A model generated the notes under the pieces. It saw only the letters and a list, made by a program, of their open reading frames with translations. It was not told the origin of the DNA and did not search any database. Shown here piece after piece: positions 26,601-35,832 of a DNA stretch of 61,609 nucleotides (positions within the stretch are counted from its first letter, which is position 1; the number at the start of each line of letters is the position of its first letter). The position numbers and the translations under genes were made by a program. The DNA comes from Allomuricauda sp. GTDB taxonomy: Bacteria > Bacteroidota > Bacteroidia > Flavobacteriales > Flavobacteriaceae. The DNA lies in contig JASBTQ010000010.1 in assembly GCA_030148335.1 (NCBI GenBank), positions 1 through 61,609 of the forward strand. The letters are read 5' to 3'.

Positions 26601-26966
26601 ATGAAAAAATTCCTGACCATCTTTATTGCTGTCATTGTATTGGGGACAGCGGCTTACTTTGCCTTTGTTTACTATGTTCCGTTCAGTGAGGGATATCGCT
26701 CTGGGGAGCTTATCAAGTTCAGTCGGCGTGGTGTCATGGCCAAAACCTGGGAAGGGCAGATCAGTCAAGGACTCGGCGGCACCAATGTATTTTCGTTTTC
26801 TGTAGAGGATAAGGAAAAGGAAATCATCGAAAAGATGAAGGAATATCAGGGCCATTACATCAAGGTCACCTACAAGGAACGCTACGCCACCTTTTTTTGG
26901 TTGGGCGACACCAAATATTTTATCACAGAGGTACAGGAAGAAAAGTCGCCTCTTTTTAGAAACTAG
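26601..26966 (+). CDS. Conserved single-helix membrane protein of unknown function
   Basis: The 121-residue protein has one N-terminal hydrophobic helix (KFLTIFIAVIVLGTAAYFAF). A small soluble domain follows, containing YRSGELIKFSRRGVMAKTWEG, FSVEDKEKEIIEKMKEYQG and KVTYKERYATFFWLGDT. The strand-rich body with SGELIKFSRRG and VMAKTWEG is familiar from Flavobacteriaceae proteins of unknown role. It lies 11 bp after rmuC and is probably cotranscribed. I cannot assign a function. Confidence 0.75.
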   Translation: MKKFLTIFIAVIVLGTAAYFAFVYYVPFSEGYRSGELIKFSRRGVMAKTWEGQISQGLGGTNVFSFSVEDKEKEIIEKMKEYQGHYIKVTYKERYATFFWLGDTKYFITEVQEEKSPLFRN

Positions 26967-26973
26967 ACACACC

Positions 26974-27035
26974 CCTTGCCCCTCTTTTTAGAGGGGAACG
27001 GTGCTTCCCTCCTAATAAGGAGGGACAGAGGGAGG
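26974..27035. repeat. GC-rich double-hairpin repeat overlapping the DUF559 gene end
   Basis: Two adjacent palindromes, cccctc-ttttta-gagggg (26979-26996) and ccctcc-taataa-ggaggg (27007-27024), are followed by gagggaggtgt. It is of the cccc/gggg intergenic type seen near 2090 and 12665. The second hairpin contains the stop codon of the minus-strand gene. Confidence 0.55.
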
Positions 27036-27401
27036 TGTAGCTTCAAAATTTGAGATATAATCCTCTATCGCCCGCAGGACATTCCCCATATCCTTCAAAA
27101 CCTGATGGTCAGAAAATCGGAGTACATGGATGCCCAGTTCATTCAATCGATTCGTTTTTTTCACATCTTTTTCCCAAACTTCCAAGATTTCATGTGAATA
27201 ACCATCCACTTCTATGGCGAGTCGTAATTTGTTGCAAAAGAAATCAACGATATATTCATCAATTGGTTTTTGTCGGTGAAAATCATATCCATGCATTTGG
27301 TCCCTCTTCAACTTCTGCCACAAGAGCACTTCGGACCTAGTGGCATTGTTCCGCAATTGTCTTGCAAGTTCTTTGAGCTTTGGATTATATTTGATGATCA
27401 T
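27012..27401 (-). CDS. DUF559 (Vsr-like endonuclease fold) protein
   Basis: The 129-residue protein belongs to DUF559, a branch of the restriction-endonuclease superfamily related to very-short-patch-repair nucleases. Markers are ELARQLRNNATRSEVLLWQKL, the catalytic-type FHRQKPIDEYIVDFFC (Asp in VDFFC), LAIEVDGYSH (Glu-Val-Asp) and VLRFSDHQVL. Its last nine residues (ATPPSVPPY) are translated from an intergenic repeat hairpin rather than family sequence. The biological role is not established. It is divergent from the thioesterase gene with a 49 bp gap. Confidence 0.85.
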   Translation of the reverse strand: MIIKYNPKLKELARQLRNNATRSEVLLWQKLKRDQMHGYDFHRQKPIDEYIVDFFCNKLRLAIEVDGYSHEILEVWEKDVKKTNRLNELGIHVLRFSDHQVLKDMGNVLRAIEDYISNFEATPPSVPPY

Positions 27402-27450
27402 TTCATTCCGCCATTATTCCTTTTCAAAAGGGATTAAATCCCACCAAAAT

Positions 27451-27996
27451 ATGAAAAAATTCAAATCGTCCAAGGAAAGTAGGGTATCCATCACCGAACT
27501 GATGCTGCCCTCCCATTCCAATTTTGGGGGCAAGGTACACGGGGGGCACATCTTGAACCTGATGGACCAGATTGCCTTTGCCTGTGCCTCTAAACACTCC
27601 CAAAGTTATTGTGTGACCGCCTCGGTGAACCGGGTGGATTTCCTGAACCCCATCGAGGTGGGCGAACTGGTCACGCTGAAGGCCTCCATCAACTACACGG
27701 GCAAGACCTCCATGGTGGTCGGGGTACGGGTGGAATCCGAAAAAGTGACCACTGGAGAGGTAAAACACTGTAATTCCTCATACTTTACCATGGTAGCCAA
27801 GGGAAAGGACGGCAAGAACAAGACCGTTCCCGGGTTGATCTTAAAGACCAAACAGGACATTCGCCGTTTTGCCCGCAGCAAGGAACGGAAAGAATCCGCC
27901 TTCCAACGGGACAGCAAGTACGAATCGGCCAATTTTAAGGTAAACGATTTTCTGGAATTCCTACAAGGAGAGAACGTTATGATGGATTTTGATTGA
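27451..27996 (+). CDS. Acyl-CoA thioesterase, hotdog fold (YciA/BACH type)
   Basis: The 181-residue enzyme starts at the ATG at 27451. The hotdog domain contains the active-site segment GGKVHGGHILNLMDQIAFACA (about 25-45), SVNRVDFLNPIEVGELV and YTGKTSMVVGVRVESE. It hydrolyses acyl-CoA to free acid and CoA. The C-terminal tail of about 45 residues is charged. The stop overlaps the convergent pgl gene by 20 bp. Confidence 0.9.
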   Translation: MKKFKSSKESRVSITELMLPSHSNFGGKVHGGHILNLMDQIAFACASKHSQSYCVTASVNRVDFLNPIEVGELVTLKASINYTGKTSMVVGVRVESEKVTTGEVKHCNSSYFTMVAKGKDGKNKTVPGLILKTKQDIRRFARSKERKESAFQRDSKYESANFKVNDFLEFLQGENVMMDFD

Positions 27997-28702
27997 GTTG
28001 GGCCGCGGCCTCCTCATCCAAAAACCAAACCAATTTTCCTGATTTTGGGTTGACCAACGATGCCGGATACACTTCTGACCCTTCCGTTTTTTCAATGATG
28101 GCCTCCACTTTTTCCGCTTTTGATGCGCCCGTGACCAAAAAGGCCACTTCCTTGGCCGTATTGATCACTTTTCCATTGATGGACACTCGTTTCTGGCCAG
28201 AATCGGGGTGTGTCGCCACCACGCAATGGTCCGCGGCATCCCAAAGTTCAATTTGATGGGGGAAAATGGAAGCCGTATGTCCATCATCACCCATACCCAA
28301 GATCACCAAATCGAATTGGGGCACCTCCTCCACTCTATCTAAATCAATTTCAAGCAGATTGGCATAGCGTATCGCTTCACCTTCGGGGTCCTTTTCACCC
28401 AAAATACGGTTGATGTTTTCGTGGGGCACATCAATCTTGGAAAAGAGATGTTCCACGGTCATTTTGTAATTGCTCTCATCATCCGTTGGGGGCACGCAAC
28501 GCTCATCTCCCCAATAAAAATGGACCTTGGTCCAGTCGACCTTGTCCGCAAAGTTTTTGGCCAACACATCGAACACGATCTTGGGGGTGCTCCCTCCGGA
28601 AAGTGCCACATGAAAAGCCTGATGTTCTGCCGCTTTTTCCACAAAATAGGCTGAAAATTGCTCAGCGACTTCGTTTTTGTCTTTATATATTTTTATTTCC
28701 AT
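27977..28702 (-). CDS. pgl: 6-phosphogluconolactonase
   Basis: The 241-residue enzyme hydrolyses 6-phosphogluconolactone, the second step of the oxidative pentose phosphate pathway. It has the family motifs FHVALSGGSTPKIVFDVLA, HFYWGDERCVPPTDDESNYKM and FDLVILGMGDDGHTASIFPH, with the catalytic His in GHTASIFP. Zwf is upstream on the same strand, about 100 bp away, with a dispersed repeat between. Its 3' end overlaps the thioesterase gene. Confidence 0.95.
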   Translation of the reverse strand: MEIKIYKDKNEVAEQFSAYFVEKAAEHQAFHVALSGGSTPKIVFDVLAKNFADKVDWTKVHFYWGDERCVPPTDDESNYKMTVEHLFSKIDVPHENINRILGEKDPEGEAIRYANLLEIDLDRVEEVPQFDLVILGMGDDGHTASIFPHQIELWDAADHCVVATHPDSGQKRVSINGKVINTAKEVAFLVTGASKAEKVEAIIEKTEGSEVYPASLVNPKSGKLVWFLDEEAAAQLNQNPS

Positions 28703-28727
28703 GAAAACAACTTTTGTGTTCTGGACT

Positions 28728-28766
28728 ACTCCTTCGACTGCGCTCAGGATGGCATACTAAACTGAA
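28728..28766. repeat. Dispersed GCGCAGTCGA repeat between zwf and pgl
   Basis: The core ccttcgactgcgctcaggatg (28731-28751) matches the segment inside mtaB at 52481-52505 with few differences. The following actaaactgaaaat (28757-28770) also occurs inverted at 53785-53797 (attttcagtttagt), so the repeat seems to extend to that side. Confidence 0.6.
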
Positions 28767-28802
28767 AATTGTTATTTGTCAATTGTTCATTGATAATTGA
28801 AA

Positions 28803-30335
28803 TCAACAAATCACACAATACCCTGGATCATCGGCCAAGTTCTCTCCCGGATTGCGCCAAAACCCGTTTCCTTCGAATAGATCATCGGCATTTTCGGGGC
28901 CCCAAACCCCAGCGGCATAACCGTACATCCGCACATCTTTGCCTTTTTGCCAATAATTGAGAATGGGATCCACAAACTCCCAAGCGGCCTCCACCTCATC
29001 GGCACGGGCGTACAAAGTGGCATCGCCCTGCATGGCATCCAACAACAGACGTTCGTAGGCTTCCATGACATAGGTCTGGGCCAGATTGGAATAGTAAAAA
29101 TCCAGATTGGCGCGCTCCACTTTAAAGCCCTGCCCGGGTACTTTCACCCCAAATTTGATCAAAATGCCTTCATCAGGCTGGATGCGTATGATCAATTTAT
29201 TGTCCCGGTGCATCCCCGAATCCTTAAAGATCTGATGGTGCGGCGGTTTAAAATGGATAACGATCTCCGTGACCTTGGTGGGCATCCGTTTGGCGGTACG
29301 CACATAAAATGGAACCCCATGCCAACGCCAATTGTCCACATAAAACTTGATGGCGGCATAGGTCTCCGTGGTGGAATCGGGATCCACATCGTCCTCTTCC
29401 CGATACCCCTTCACTTTTTTTCCATTGACCACAGAACTTACATACTGTGCCCTGATGGTATTGTCAAACAAGGTTTGTTCGTCCTCCATCACCCGAAGGG
29501 ACTTGAGGGCCTTTACTTTTTCGTTCCGGATTTCCTCGGGCTGGTCGCCAATGGGCGGTTCCATCACCACCAAGGAAACGATCTGCAACAAGTGGTTCTG
29601 GAACATATCGCGCAACGCGCCTGATTTATCGTAATACCCACCCCGCTTTTCTACCCCTACGCTCTCGGCATTGGTGATTTCGACGTGTTGGATATAGTTT
29701 CGGTTCCAAAGCGGTTCAAAAATACTGTTGGAAAATCGGGTCACCAACAAGTTCTGCACGGTTTCCTTGCCCAAATAATGATCGATACGGTATATCTGCG
29801 GCTCGGTAAAATATTGATGGAGTCCCTTGTTCAGTTTCTTTGCCGTTTCCAAACTATACCCAAAGGGCTTTTCCACGATCAAGCGCTTCCAACCGTTGTT
29901 CTGTGTGTTCATTCCCGCATTTGCCAAATTGCTGGCAATGGTCTCATAAAGGGTTGGCGGTGTGGACAGGTAATAAATGATATTGCCCGAAGTATCATGG
30001 GCTGCCTTCAACACCTCTACCCGCTTACGGAGACTTTTGTAATCTGTGTCATAGCTTTTCCCCAGATCTTCATAGAAAAGCTTGTCCGCAAACCCTTTTA
30101 CTTCGGTTTCATCCAGTTTTTTCAACTTGTCCTTCAGGTAATCACTATTGTACACTACATGATCACGGAACGCTTCATCCGTCATATTGCTTCGGCTCAC
30201 TCCCAAGACCGCAAAATTCTTGGGCAATTGTTTGGCCAGATACAGATTGAACAGGGCTGGGATCAATTTTCTAGCGGTGAGATCTCCCGATGCCCCAAAA
30301 ATTACGAGCATCTGGTTTTCGGTCTTTTTCATCAT
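28803..30335 (-). CDS. zwf: Glucose-6-phosphate 1-dehydrogenase
   Basis: The 510-residue enzyme oxidises glucose-6-phosphate with NADP. It has the coenzyme fingerprint LVIFGASGDLTARKLIPALF near the N-terminus, the active-site signature RIDHYLGKETVQNLL and VEKPFGYSLETAK. I chose the tandem ATG at 30335 (MMKKTENQ) because the longer frame to 30389 has no conserved content. It is followed by pgl on the same strand and is divergent from gnd, so the three oxidative pentose phosphate genes form one locus. Confidence 0.96.
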   Translation of the reverse strand: MMKKTENQMLVIFGASGDLTARKLIPALFNLYLAKQLPKNFAVLGVSRSNMTDEAFRDHVVYNSDYLKDKLKKLDETEVKGFADKLFYEDLGKSYDTDYKSLRKRVEVLKAAHDTSGNIIYYLSTPPTLYETIASNLANAGMNTQNNGWKRLIVEKPFGYSLETAKKLNKGLHQYFTEPQIYRIDHYLGKETVQNLLVTRFSNSIFEPLWNRNYIQHVEITNAESVGVEKRGGYYDKSGALRDMFQNHLLQIVSLVVMEPPIGDQPEEIRNEKVKALKSLRVMEDEQTLFDNTIRAQYVSSVVNGKKVKGYREEDDVDPDSTTETYAAIKFYVDNWRWHGVPFYVRTAKRMPTKVTEIVIHFKPPHHQIFKDSGMHRDNKLIIRIQPDEGILIKFGVKVPGQGFKVERANLDFYYSNLAQTYVMEAYERLLLDAMQGDATLYARADEVEAAWEFVDPILNYWQKGKDVRMYGYAAGVWGPENADDLFEGNGFWRNPGENLADDPGYCVIC

Positions 30336-30501
30336 CTTTTTATGGTTTCTGGCTGATTCTATCCAACACGCACTCCAAGGTTGCACCAATGAAGCTGTTT
30401 ATTTTTTGAGCATGACGAATATAAGGTTTATTTTAGGTTCGTAATTCAAGAAAGGGCATCCTTAGGGTTGTCTTAACAACGAAAGAAGATAAAAAAACAA
30501 A

Positions 30502-31914
30502 ATGGCAGACACGTATGATTTTGGCCTTGTGGGCCTTGGGGTAATGGGACGCAATTTTATTCTGAATGTGGCCGATAATGGATTTACCGCTTTTGGTAAC
30601 GATTTGGATGAAGAAAAGGTTGGTGCATTGATCAAAGAAGGAGGCAATACAGACAAAGTGAATGCCTCTTCAGATGTAAAAACCTTCGTAAATGCCCTGG
30701 CCACACCCCGGAAGATCATGCTTTTGGTACCGGCCGGAAAAGTGGTGGACATCGTCATTGAAAATTTGTCGATTTATTTGGACAAAGGGGATATCATCAT
30801 CGACGGGGGAAACTCCTTTTTTACGGATACCGATCGACGTGAGGCCTTTTTGAAGGCAAAAGGCATCAATTTCTTTGGTGCCGGGGTTTCAGGCGGTGCC
30901 AAAGGTGCCCGACGTGGCCCTAGTATCATGCCCGGGGGTTCCAAAGAGGCCTACCAACACGTCAAACCCATTTTTGAGGCCGTTTCCGCCAAATACAAAG
31001 GTGAGCCCTGTGTGGCCTATCTGGGCCCAAAATCCGCGGGAAACTATGTGAAAATGGTCCACAATGGTATCGAATACGGGTTGATGCAGCTCACTTCGGA
31101 AATCTATGACCTGCTGAAAAAAGCAGGCGGACTCTCCAATGCGGAACTGTGTAAGACCTATGCCCAATGGAATCAAGGCCGATTACAATCCTTTTTGGTA
31201 GAGATCACTTCAGAAATCTTTGAGCAAAAAGACGATTTGGGCGATGGTGAACTCGTGGATAAGATCCTGGACAAGGCCAAACAAAAGGGAACCGGAAAAT
31301 GGACCTCGCAAAACGCTATGGACCTAGGGATTCCTGTGCCCACTATCGATGTGGCCGTAAGCATGCGTGAAATTTCCGCTCTTAAGGACGAACGCATCAA
31401 AGCGGACAAACTGTATGACCGCCCTACGCCCAAAGCGGTGGATAAAGCTGATTTTATATCCAAAGCAGAACAGGCATTGTATTTTGCCTTTATCATCACC
31501 TATGCGCAAGGCATGCACCAATTGGCCGATGCTTCCAAGGAATATGGCTACGAACTGGAACTGGGAGAAATCGCCAAAATCTGGAGGGCAGGTTGTATCA
31601 TCCGTGCCGCTTTGTTGGCGGATATCACCGAGGCCTACCAAGCTGATAAAGAGTTGCAAAACCTATTGCTTTCACCTTCCTTTGTGGAAAAAGTACAGAG
31701 CACGGTAGATGCAGCCAGGGAGTTGGTCAGTTATGGGTCAGCCAACGGGATACCCTTGCCAGGGCTGTCCAATGCCCTCACCTATTTTGATGCCTATACC
31801 AGCAGCAGATTGCCGCTGAACCTCATCCAGGCGCAACGCGATTATTTTGGTTCACACACCTATGAGCGCGTGGACCGTGAAGGGATTTTTCATACGGAGT
31901 GGGAGGACAACTAA
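30502..31914 (+). CDS. gnd: 6-phosphogluconate dehydrogenase, decarboxylating
   Basis: The 470-residue enzyme makes ribulose-5-phosphate, CO2 and NADPH. It has the dinucleotide fold GLVGLGVMGRNFILNVADNGF, the substrate region IIDGGNSFFTDTDRRE, FFGAGVSGGAKGARRGPSIMPGG, catalytic Lys in VKMVHNGIEYG, and the C-terminal YFGSHTYERVDREGIFHTEW. Length is normal. It is divergent from zwf with 166 bp between; that gap shows no clear TAnnTTTG element. Confidence 0.97.
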   Translation: MADTYDFGLVGLGVMGRNFILNVADNGFTAFGNDLDEEKVGALIKEGGNTDKVNASSDVKTFVNALATPRKIMLLVPAGKVVDIVIENLSIYLDKGDIIIDGGNSFFTDTDRREAFLKAKGINFFGAGVSGGAKGARRGPSIMPGGSKEAYQHVKPIFEAVSAKYKGEPCVAYLGPKSAGNYVKMVHNGIEYGLMQLTSEIYDLLKKAGGLSNAELCKTYAQWNQGRLQSFLVEITSEIFEQKDDLGDGELVDKILDKAKQKGTGKWTSQNAMDLGIPVPTIDVAVSMREISALKDERIKADKLYDRPTPKAVDKADFISKAEQALYFAFIITYAQGMHQLADASKEYGYELELGEIAKIWRAGCIIRAALLADITEAYQADKELQNLLLSPSFVEKVQSTVDAARELVSYGSANGIPLPGLSNALTYFDAYTSSRLPLNLIQAQRDYFGSHTYERVDREGIFHTEWEDN

Positions 31915-31934
31915 TTCTAAATTTTCAATGTAAA

Positions 31935-32789
31935 ATGAAAAAACTCCTCTTCCTATCCACCTTCACCTTGTACCTAACATTTGGTTTCGCCCAAAAAGTG
32001 CCTTATGTCATCTACAATGCCAAGGGCAAAAAGGTATCCTATGAAAAAATGCTGAAAAGCTTGGAGGAAAAGGACATGGTCCTCTTCGGAGAACTGCACA
32101 ACAACCCCATTTCACATTGGTTGCAATACGAGCTCGCTGCCGACCTGTACACCAAAAGGCCGCTCATTCTCGGTGCCGAAATGATCGAGGCCGACAATCA
32201 AGATGAATTGGACGCCTATTTGATGGGCAGCATCGATTACAAGGCCTTGGATTCCACCGCCCGACTTTGGAACAACCATAAAACAGATTATGCCCCTTTG
32301 GTGGATTTCGCCAAGGACAATAAACTGGTCTTTGTGGCCTCCAATGTGCCCCGTCGCTATGCCAGTCTAGTTTATAAAGGAGGTGGTTTTCAGGCTTTGG
32401 ACACGCTTACCCAAGAGGAAAAGTCGTGGATAGCCCCCTTACCGATCGCTTACGACCCGGAACTGCCCGGATATAAGAACATGTTGGCCATGATGGGCGA
32501 CCACGCCACACCTTCCATAGTGATGGCCCAGGCCATCAAAGATGCTACCATGGCACATTTCATCCTGAAAAATTACAAGGAAGGTAGTTTGTTCCTCCAC
32601 TACAACGGAGCCTACCACAGCAATGATCATGAAGGTATTGTGTGGTACCTGAAAAAAGACCGTCCCGAGTTGCAGTACGGGACCATTTCCACCGTGATGC
32701 AGGACGATGTATACCAATTGGAAGCCGAAAACAAGGGCATTGCGGATTTCATCATCTGTGTGGACAGCAATATGACCACGACGTATTAA
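31935..32789 (+). CDS. ChaN family haem/iron-regulated protein
   Basis: The 284-residue protein has a Sec signal (MKKLLFLSTFTLYLTFGFAQ) and the ChaN-type domain: VLFGELHNNPISHWLQ with GAEMIEADNQDELD early, then NNHKTDYAPLVDFA, FVASNVPRRYAS, MMGDHATPSIVMAQAIKDA and LFLHYNGAYHSNDHEGI. ChaN proteins bind haem as a dimer and are linked to iron supply. The start at 31935 was chosen because it gives the signal peptide. It lies 20 bp after gnd and may be cotranscribed, without an obvious functional link. Confidence 0.85.
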   Translation: MKKLLFLSTFTLYLTFGFAQKVPYVIYNAKGKKVSYEKMLKSLEEKDMVLFGELHNNPISHWLQYELAADLYTKRPLILGAEMIEADNQDELDAYLMGSIDYKALDSTARLWNNHKTDYAPLVDFAKDNKLVFVASNVPRRYASLVYKGGGFQALDTLTQEEKSWIAPLPIAYDPELPGYKNMLAMMGDHATPSIVMAQAIKDATMAHFILKNYKEGSLFLHYNGAYHSNDHEGIVWYLKKDRPELQYGTISTVMQDDVYQLEAENKGIADFIICVDSNMTTTY

Positions 32790-32878
32790 GACACACCAAC
32801 CTCCACTTTTCATTGAAAAATCACAACAAGGGATAAATTCCCTATTTTTAGGAATCTAAACTTTCTAAACTCATCCTA

Positions 32879-34909
32879 ATGAAAAAATCACTCGTCACCT
32901 TGCTCCTTTTGGTGGCCATAAACCCTTTAGGGTTTGGCCAAGTACAATCGAACTTGGAATTGCTGGACATCTTCAACATGGAGTATGTTTCCGACCCTCA
33001 GATTTCCCCAGAGGGAACGAAAATCATCTATGTTCGGAACTTTAAGGACGTAATGACCGACCGAAACCTTTCCAATTTGTGGATCGTGAATTTCGACGGT
33101 TCCAACAATCGTCCATTGACCACAGGAAACCACAATGATTTTGCGCCGAAATGGTCACACGATGGCAAAAAAATCGTGTTCAAATCCAACATGGCCGATG
33201 ACAAGATGAAGCTTTATCTCATGTGGTTGGACACCAAGGAAACCATGGCCCTGACCAACACCCCAAAATCCCCGGGACAAGTTTCGTGGTCGCATGATGA
33301 TCGTTATCTGGCATTCAATATGTTCGTTCCGGCAGAGGACAAATCCATCATCAAAATGCCTCCAAAACCCGAGGGTGCCAAGTGGAACGATCCGCCCAAA
33401 TACATTGACAAAATGAATTACCGTGGGGATGGCCAAGGGTATATCAAAGGAGGTAATATGCAACTTTTCACGCTGCCCATCAGTGGCGGCACTCCCAAAC
33501 AGTTGACTTTTTCCGAGTTTGACCATGGCGGTCCCATTTGGTCCAAAGATGGCAACCATCTGTATTTCAGCGCCAATTTCCACAAGGATGAAGAGTTTGA
33601 GCCTGCCGACAGTGAAATATACAGTATCAACGTCAAGGATGGCAAAACCGCTCCCTTGACTGACCGTTATGGTCCCGATGGCAATCCTGTGCTCTCTCCA
33701 GATGGCTCCAAAATAGCCTATCTCGGCTATGATGACCGCTTGCAAGGCTACCAAGTGACCCGATTGTATGTCATGAACACCGATGGTTCCAATTCCCAAT
33801 TGATTTCGGGCAATTTTGACCGGGATGTGGAGGATATGGTCTGGAACAGCAAGAGCAATGGGCTGTATTTCAACTATACCGACCAAGGCATGGGCAAGTT
33901 GGCGTCCATGAGCCTATCGGGCAACATGACAGATATTACGGACGGATTGGGCGGTCTTTCGTTGGGCAGGCCTTACAATGCTGCCAGCTTTTCGGCATCT
34001 TCCAACGGTAGGTTTGCCTACACTCTGGGCGATACCAGCCATCCCTCCGATTTGGGCGTTTCAGATACCAAAGGTAGCAAGCGTCTCACCGCACTGAACG
34101 ATGACCTGTTTTCGTTCAAGAAATTAGGCAAAGTGGAAGAAATGTGGTGGGAGTCCTCCTATGACCAACGCAAAATACAGGGTTGGGTGGTAACGCCCCC
34201 CGATTTTGATCCCTCCAAAAAATATCCCATGATCTTGGAAATCCACGGTGGGCCTTTTACCAGCTACGGATCGGTATATTCTGCTGAAATTCAATCGTAT
34301 GCCGCAGCGGGTTATGTGGTGTTCTATACCAATCCTCGCGGTAGCACCAGCTATGGGGAGGAATTTGGAAACCTTATCCATCACGATTACCCCAACCACG
34401 ACTACGAAGATCTCATGTCAGGGGTGGACGCCCTTTTGAAAAAAGGATACGTGGATGAAAACAACTTATTTGTGACAGGTGGTTCCGGCGGTGGCGTGCT
34501 CACGGCATGGATCGTGGGCAAAACGGACCGTTTCAAGGCTGCAGTGGTGGCCAAACCCGTGATCAACTGGACCAGTTTTGTGCTCTATGCGGATGGGGTG
34601 CAATTTTTCTCCAAGTATTGGTTCGGTAAAAAACCTTGGGAAGATCCCGAAAACTATATGCGCCGCTCTCCCCTGACCTACGTGGGCAATGTGACCACCC
34701 CCACTATGCTGTTGACAGGTGAAGAAGACTACCGTACCCCCATCGCAGAATCGGAGCAATTCTATGCCGCCTTGAAGCTCCAAAATGTGGAGACCGCCAT
34801 GGTGCGTATTCCAGGGGCTTCCCACGGCATTGCCAATAAGCCCAGTAATTTAATCGCTAAGATTGCCAGTGTGTTGGCTTGGTTCGATAAATACAAGGAC
34901 AAAGAATAA
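32879..34909 (+). CDS. S9 family prolyl oligopeptidase-like serine peptidase
   Basis: The 676-residue protein has a Sec signal (to about GFGQ, residue 20). A seven-bladed beta-propeller (about 30-415) follows, with PD40-like repeats such as SPEGTKIIYVRN, WSHDGKKIVFKS and LSPDGSKIAYLGYD. The C-terminal alpha/beta hydrolase has nucleophile Ser in VTGGSGGGVLTAW, Asp in TGEEDYRTP and His in GASHGI. The arrangement is that of dipeptidyl or acylaminoacyl peptidases that trim oligopeptides in the periplasm. The motif TNPRGSTSYGEEF is typical of the family. Confidence 0.93.
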   Translation: MKKSLVTLLLLVAINPLGFGQVQSNLELLDIFNMEYVSDPQISPEGTKIIYVRNFKDVMTDRNLSNLWIVNFDGSNNRPLTTGNHNDFAPKWSHDGKKIVFKSNMADDKMKLYLMWLDTKETMALTNTPKSPGQVSWSHDDRYLAFNMFVPAEDKSIIKMPPKPEGAKWNDPPKYIDKMNYRGDGQGYIKGGNMQLFTLPISGGTPKQLTFSEFDHGGPIWSKDGNHLYFSANFHKDEEFEPADSEIYSINVKDGKTAPLTDRYGPDGNPVLSPDGSKIAYLGYDDRLQGYQVTRLYVMNTDGSNSQLISGNFDRDVEDMVWNSKSNGLYFNYTDQGMGKLASMSLSGNMTDITDGLGGLSLGRPYNAASFSASSNGRFAYTLGDTSHPSDLGVSDTKGSKRLTALNDDLFSFKKLGKVEEMWWESSYDQRKIQGWVVTPPDFDPSKKYPMILEIHGGPFTSYGSVYSAEIQSYAAAGYVVFYTNPRGSTSYGEEFGNLIHHDYPNHDYEDLMSGVDALLKKGYVDENNLFVTGGSGGGVLTAWIVGKTDRFKAAVVAKPVINWTSFVLYADGVQFFSKYWFGKKPWEDPENYMRRSPLTYVGNVTTPTMLLTGEEDYRTPIAESEQFYAALKLQNVETAMVRIPGASHGIANKPSNLIAKIASVLAWFDKYKDKE

Positions 34910-34982
34910 TCATGGGTTTTATAATTGACCATCAAACAATCAGCATACCATAAAATATAAAAATCAAAAAGGCATAATACGA

Positions 34983-35348
34983 ATGAATCCAAAATTTGAA
35001 GCAGGTATCAATATCGCCATAAAAATCCCAAAAAATAAATACGACAAAACCGTTGTCTTTTATAGGGATATTTTAAACTTGGAAGTAGAAGAAAAACCCA
35101 TTGACAACCCAACCGTTTCAAGAACACATGAGGTGAAATTTGGCAACAATATCATATGGTTGGACTGTGTGGACAACTATACACATTCAGAAACTTGGTT
35201 ACAGCTTACTGTTCCTGATGTGGAAGAAGCTACTGACTATCTGGAACAGAACGGAGTGGAAACTTGTGACGAGATCGAGGAAATTCCAGAGAACATGCAC
35301 TGGATCCAAGATCCCGCGGGAACTGTATTCAACCTACAAAAGAGATAA
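34983..35348 (+). CDS. VOC family (glyoxalase-like) protein
   Basis: The 121-residue protein opens with INIAIKIPKNKYDKTVVFYRDILNLEVEE and ends with EENMHWIQDPAGTVFNLQKR-like text (IPENMHWIQDPAGTVFNLQ), the usual first and last VOC strands. A Glu/Asp-rich middle (VEEATDYLEQNGVETCDEIEE) is notable. The substrate is unknown. It is 12 bp ahead of the arr-like gene and probably shares its transcript. Confidence 0.85.
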   Translation: MNPKFEAGINIAIKIPKNKYDKTVVFYRDILNLEVEEKPIDNPTVSRTHEVKFGNNIIWLDCVDNYTHSETWLQLTVPDVEEATDYLEQNGVETCDEIEEIPENMHWIQDPAGTVFNLQKR

Positions 35349-35360
35349 AAGAGCCACACA

Positions 35361-35801
35361 TTGGGACAAGACGAAAAAAATCAAAGAACAGCTCAAAGTC
35401 CTTTTGCCCAAACGTACTTTCACGGCACTAAGGCAGACCTAAAAATCGGTGATACCATCGAACCTGGGTATAATTCAAACTTTGGCCAGCGGAAAAATGC
35501 CAAGTACATCTTCCTGACCTCCACATTGGATGCTGCTATCTGGGGTGCCGAGCTCGCTTTGGGAGAAGGTCGCGAGCGGATTTATCTGGTGGAACCCATC
35601 GGGAAAATTGAGGATGATCCGGATTTGACCGACCAAAAATTTCCCGGCAATCCAACAAAGTCCTATCGTTCCATCCATCCTTTCAAAGTGGTGGGTGAAA
35701 TCACGATATGGCAAGGACATCCGCCCCAGCAGGTCAATGCCATGAAGGGACATCTTGAACACTTAAAAGATCAAGGGATTGATTCACTGAATGATGAATA
35801 G
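35361..35801 (+). CDS. arr: NAD-dependent rifampin ADP-ribosyltransferase (Arr family)
   Basis: The 146-residue protein matches Arr closely in all conserved blocks: FHGTKADLKIGDTIEPG, KYIFLTSTLDAAIWGAELA with GEGRERIYLVEPIGKIEDDP, and TDQKFPGNPTKSYRS. The catalytic-type His (HGTKAD), Tyr and Asp (EDDPDLTD) are present. Arr enzymes ADP-ribosylate the 23-hydroxyl of rifamycins and give resistance. The first start is a TTG, since no ATG precedes the conserved FHGTKAD. Base use is like the neighbours and no mobile element adjoins it. Natural function outside drug resistance is unknown. Confidence 0.92.
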   Translation: MGQDEKNQRTAQSPFAQTYFHGTKADLKIGDTIEPGYNSNFGQRKNAKYIFLTSTLDAAIWGAELALGEGRERIYLVEPIGKIEDDPDLTDQKFPGNPTKSYRSIHPFKVVGEITIWQGHPPQQVNAMKGHLEHLKDQGIDSLNDE

Positions 35802-35832
35802 CCTTTAAAGCACAGAAATCATATTGAAAAAA

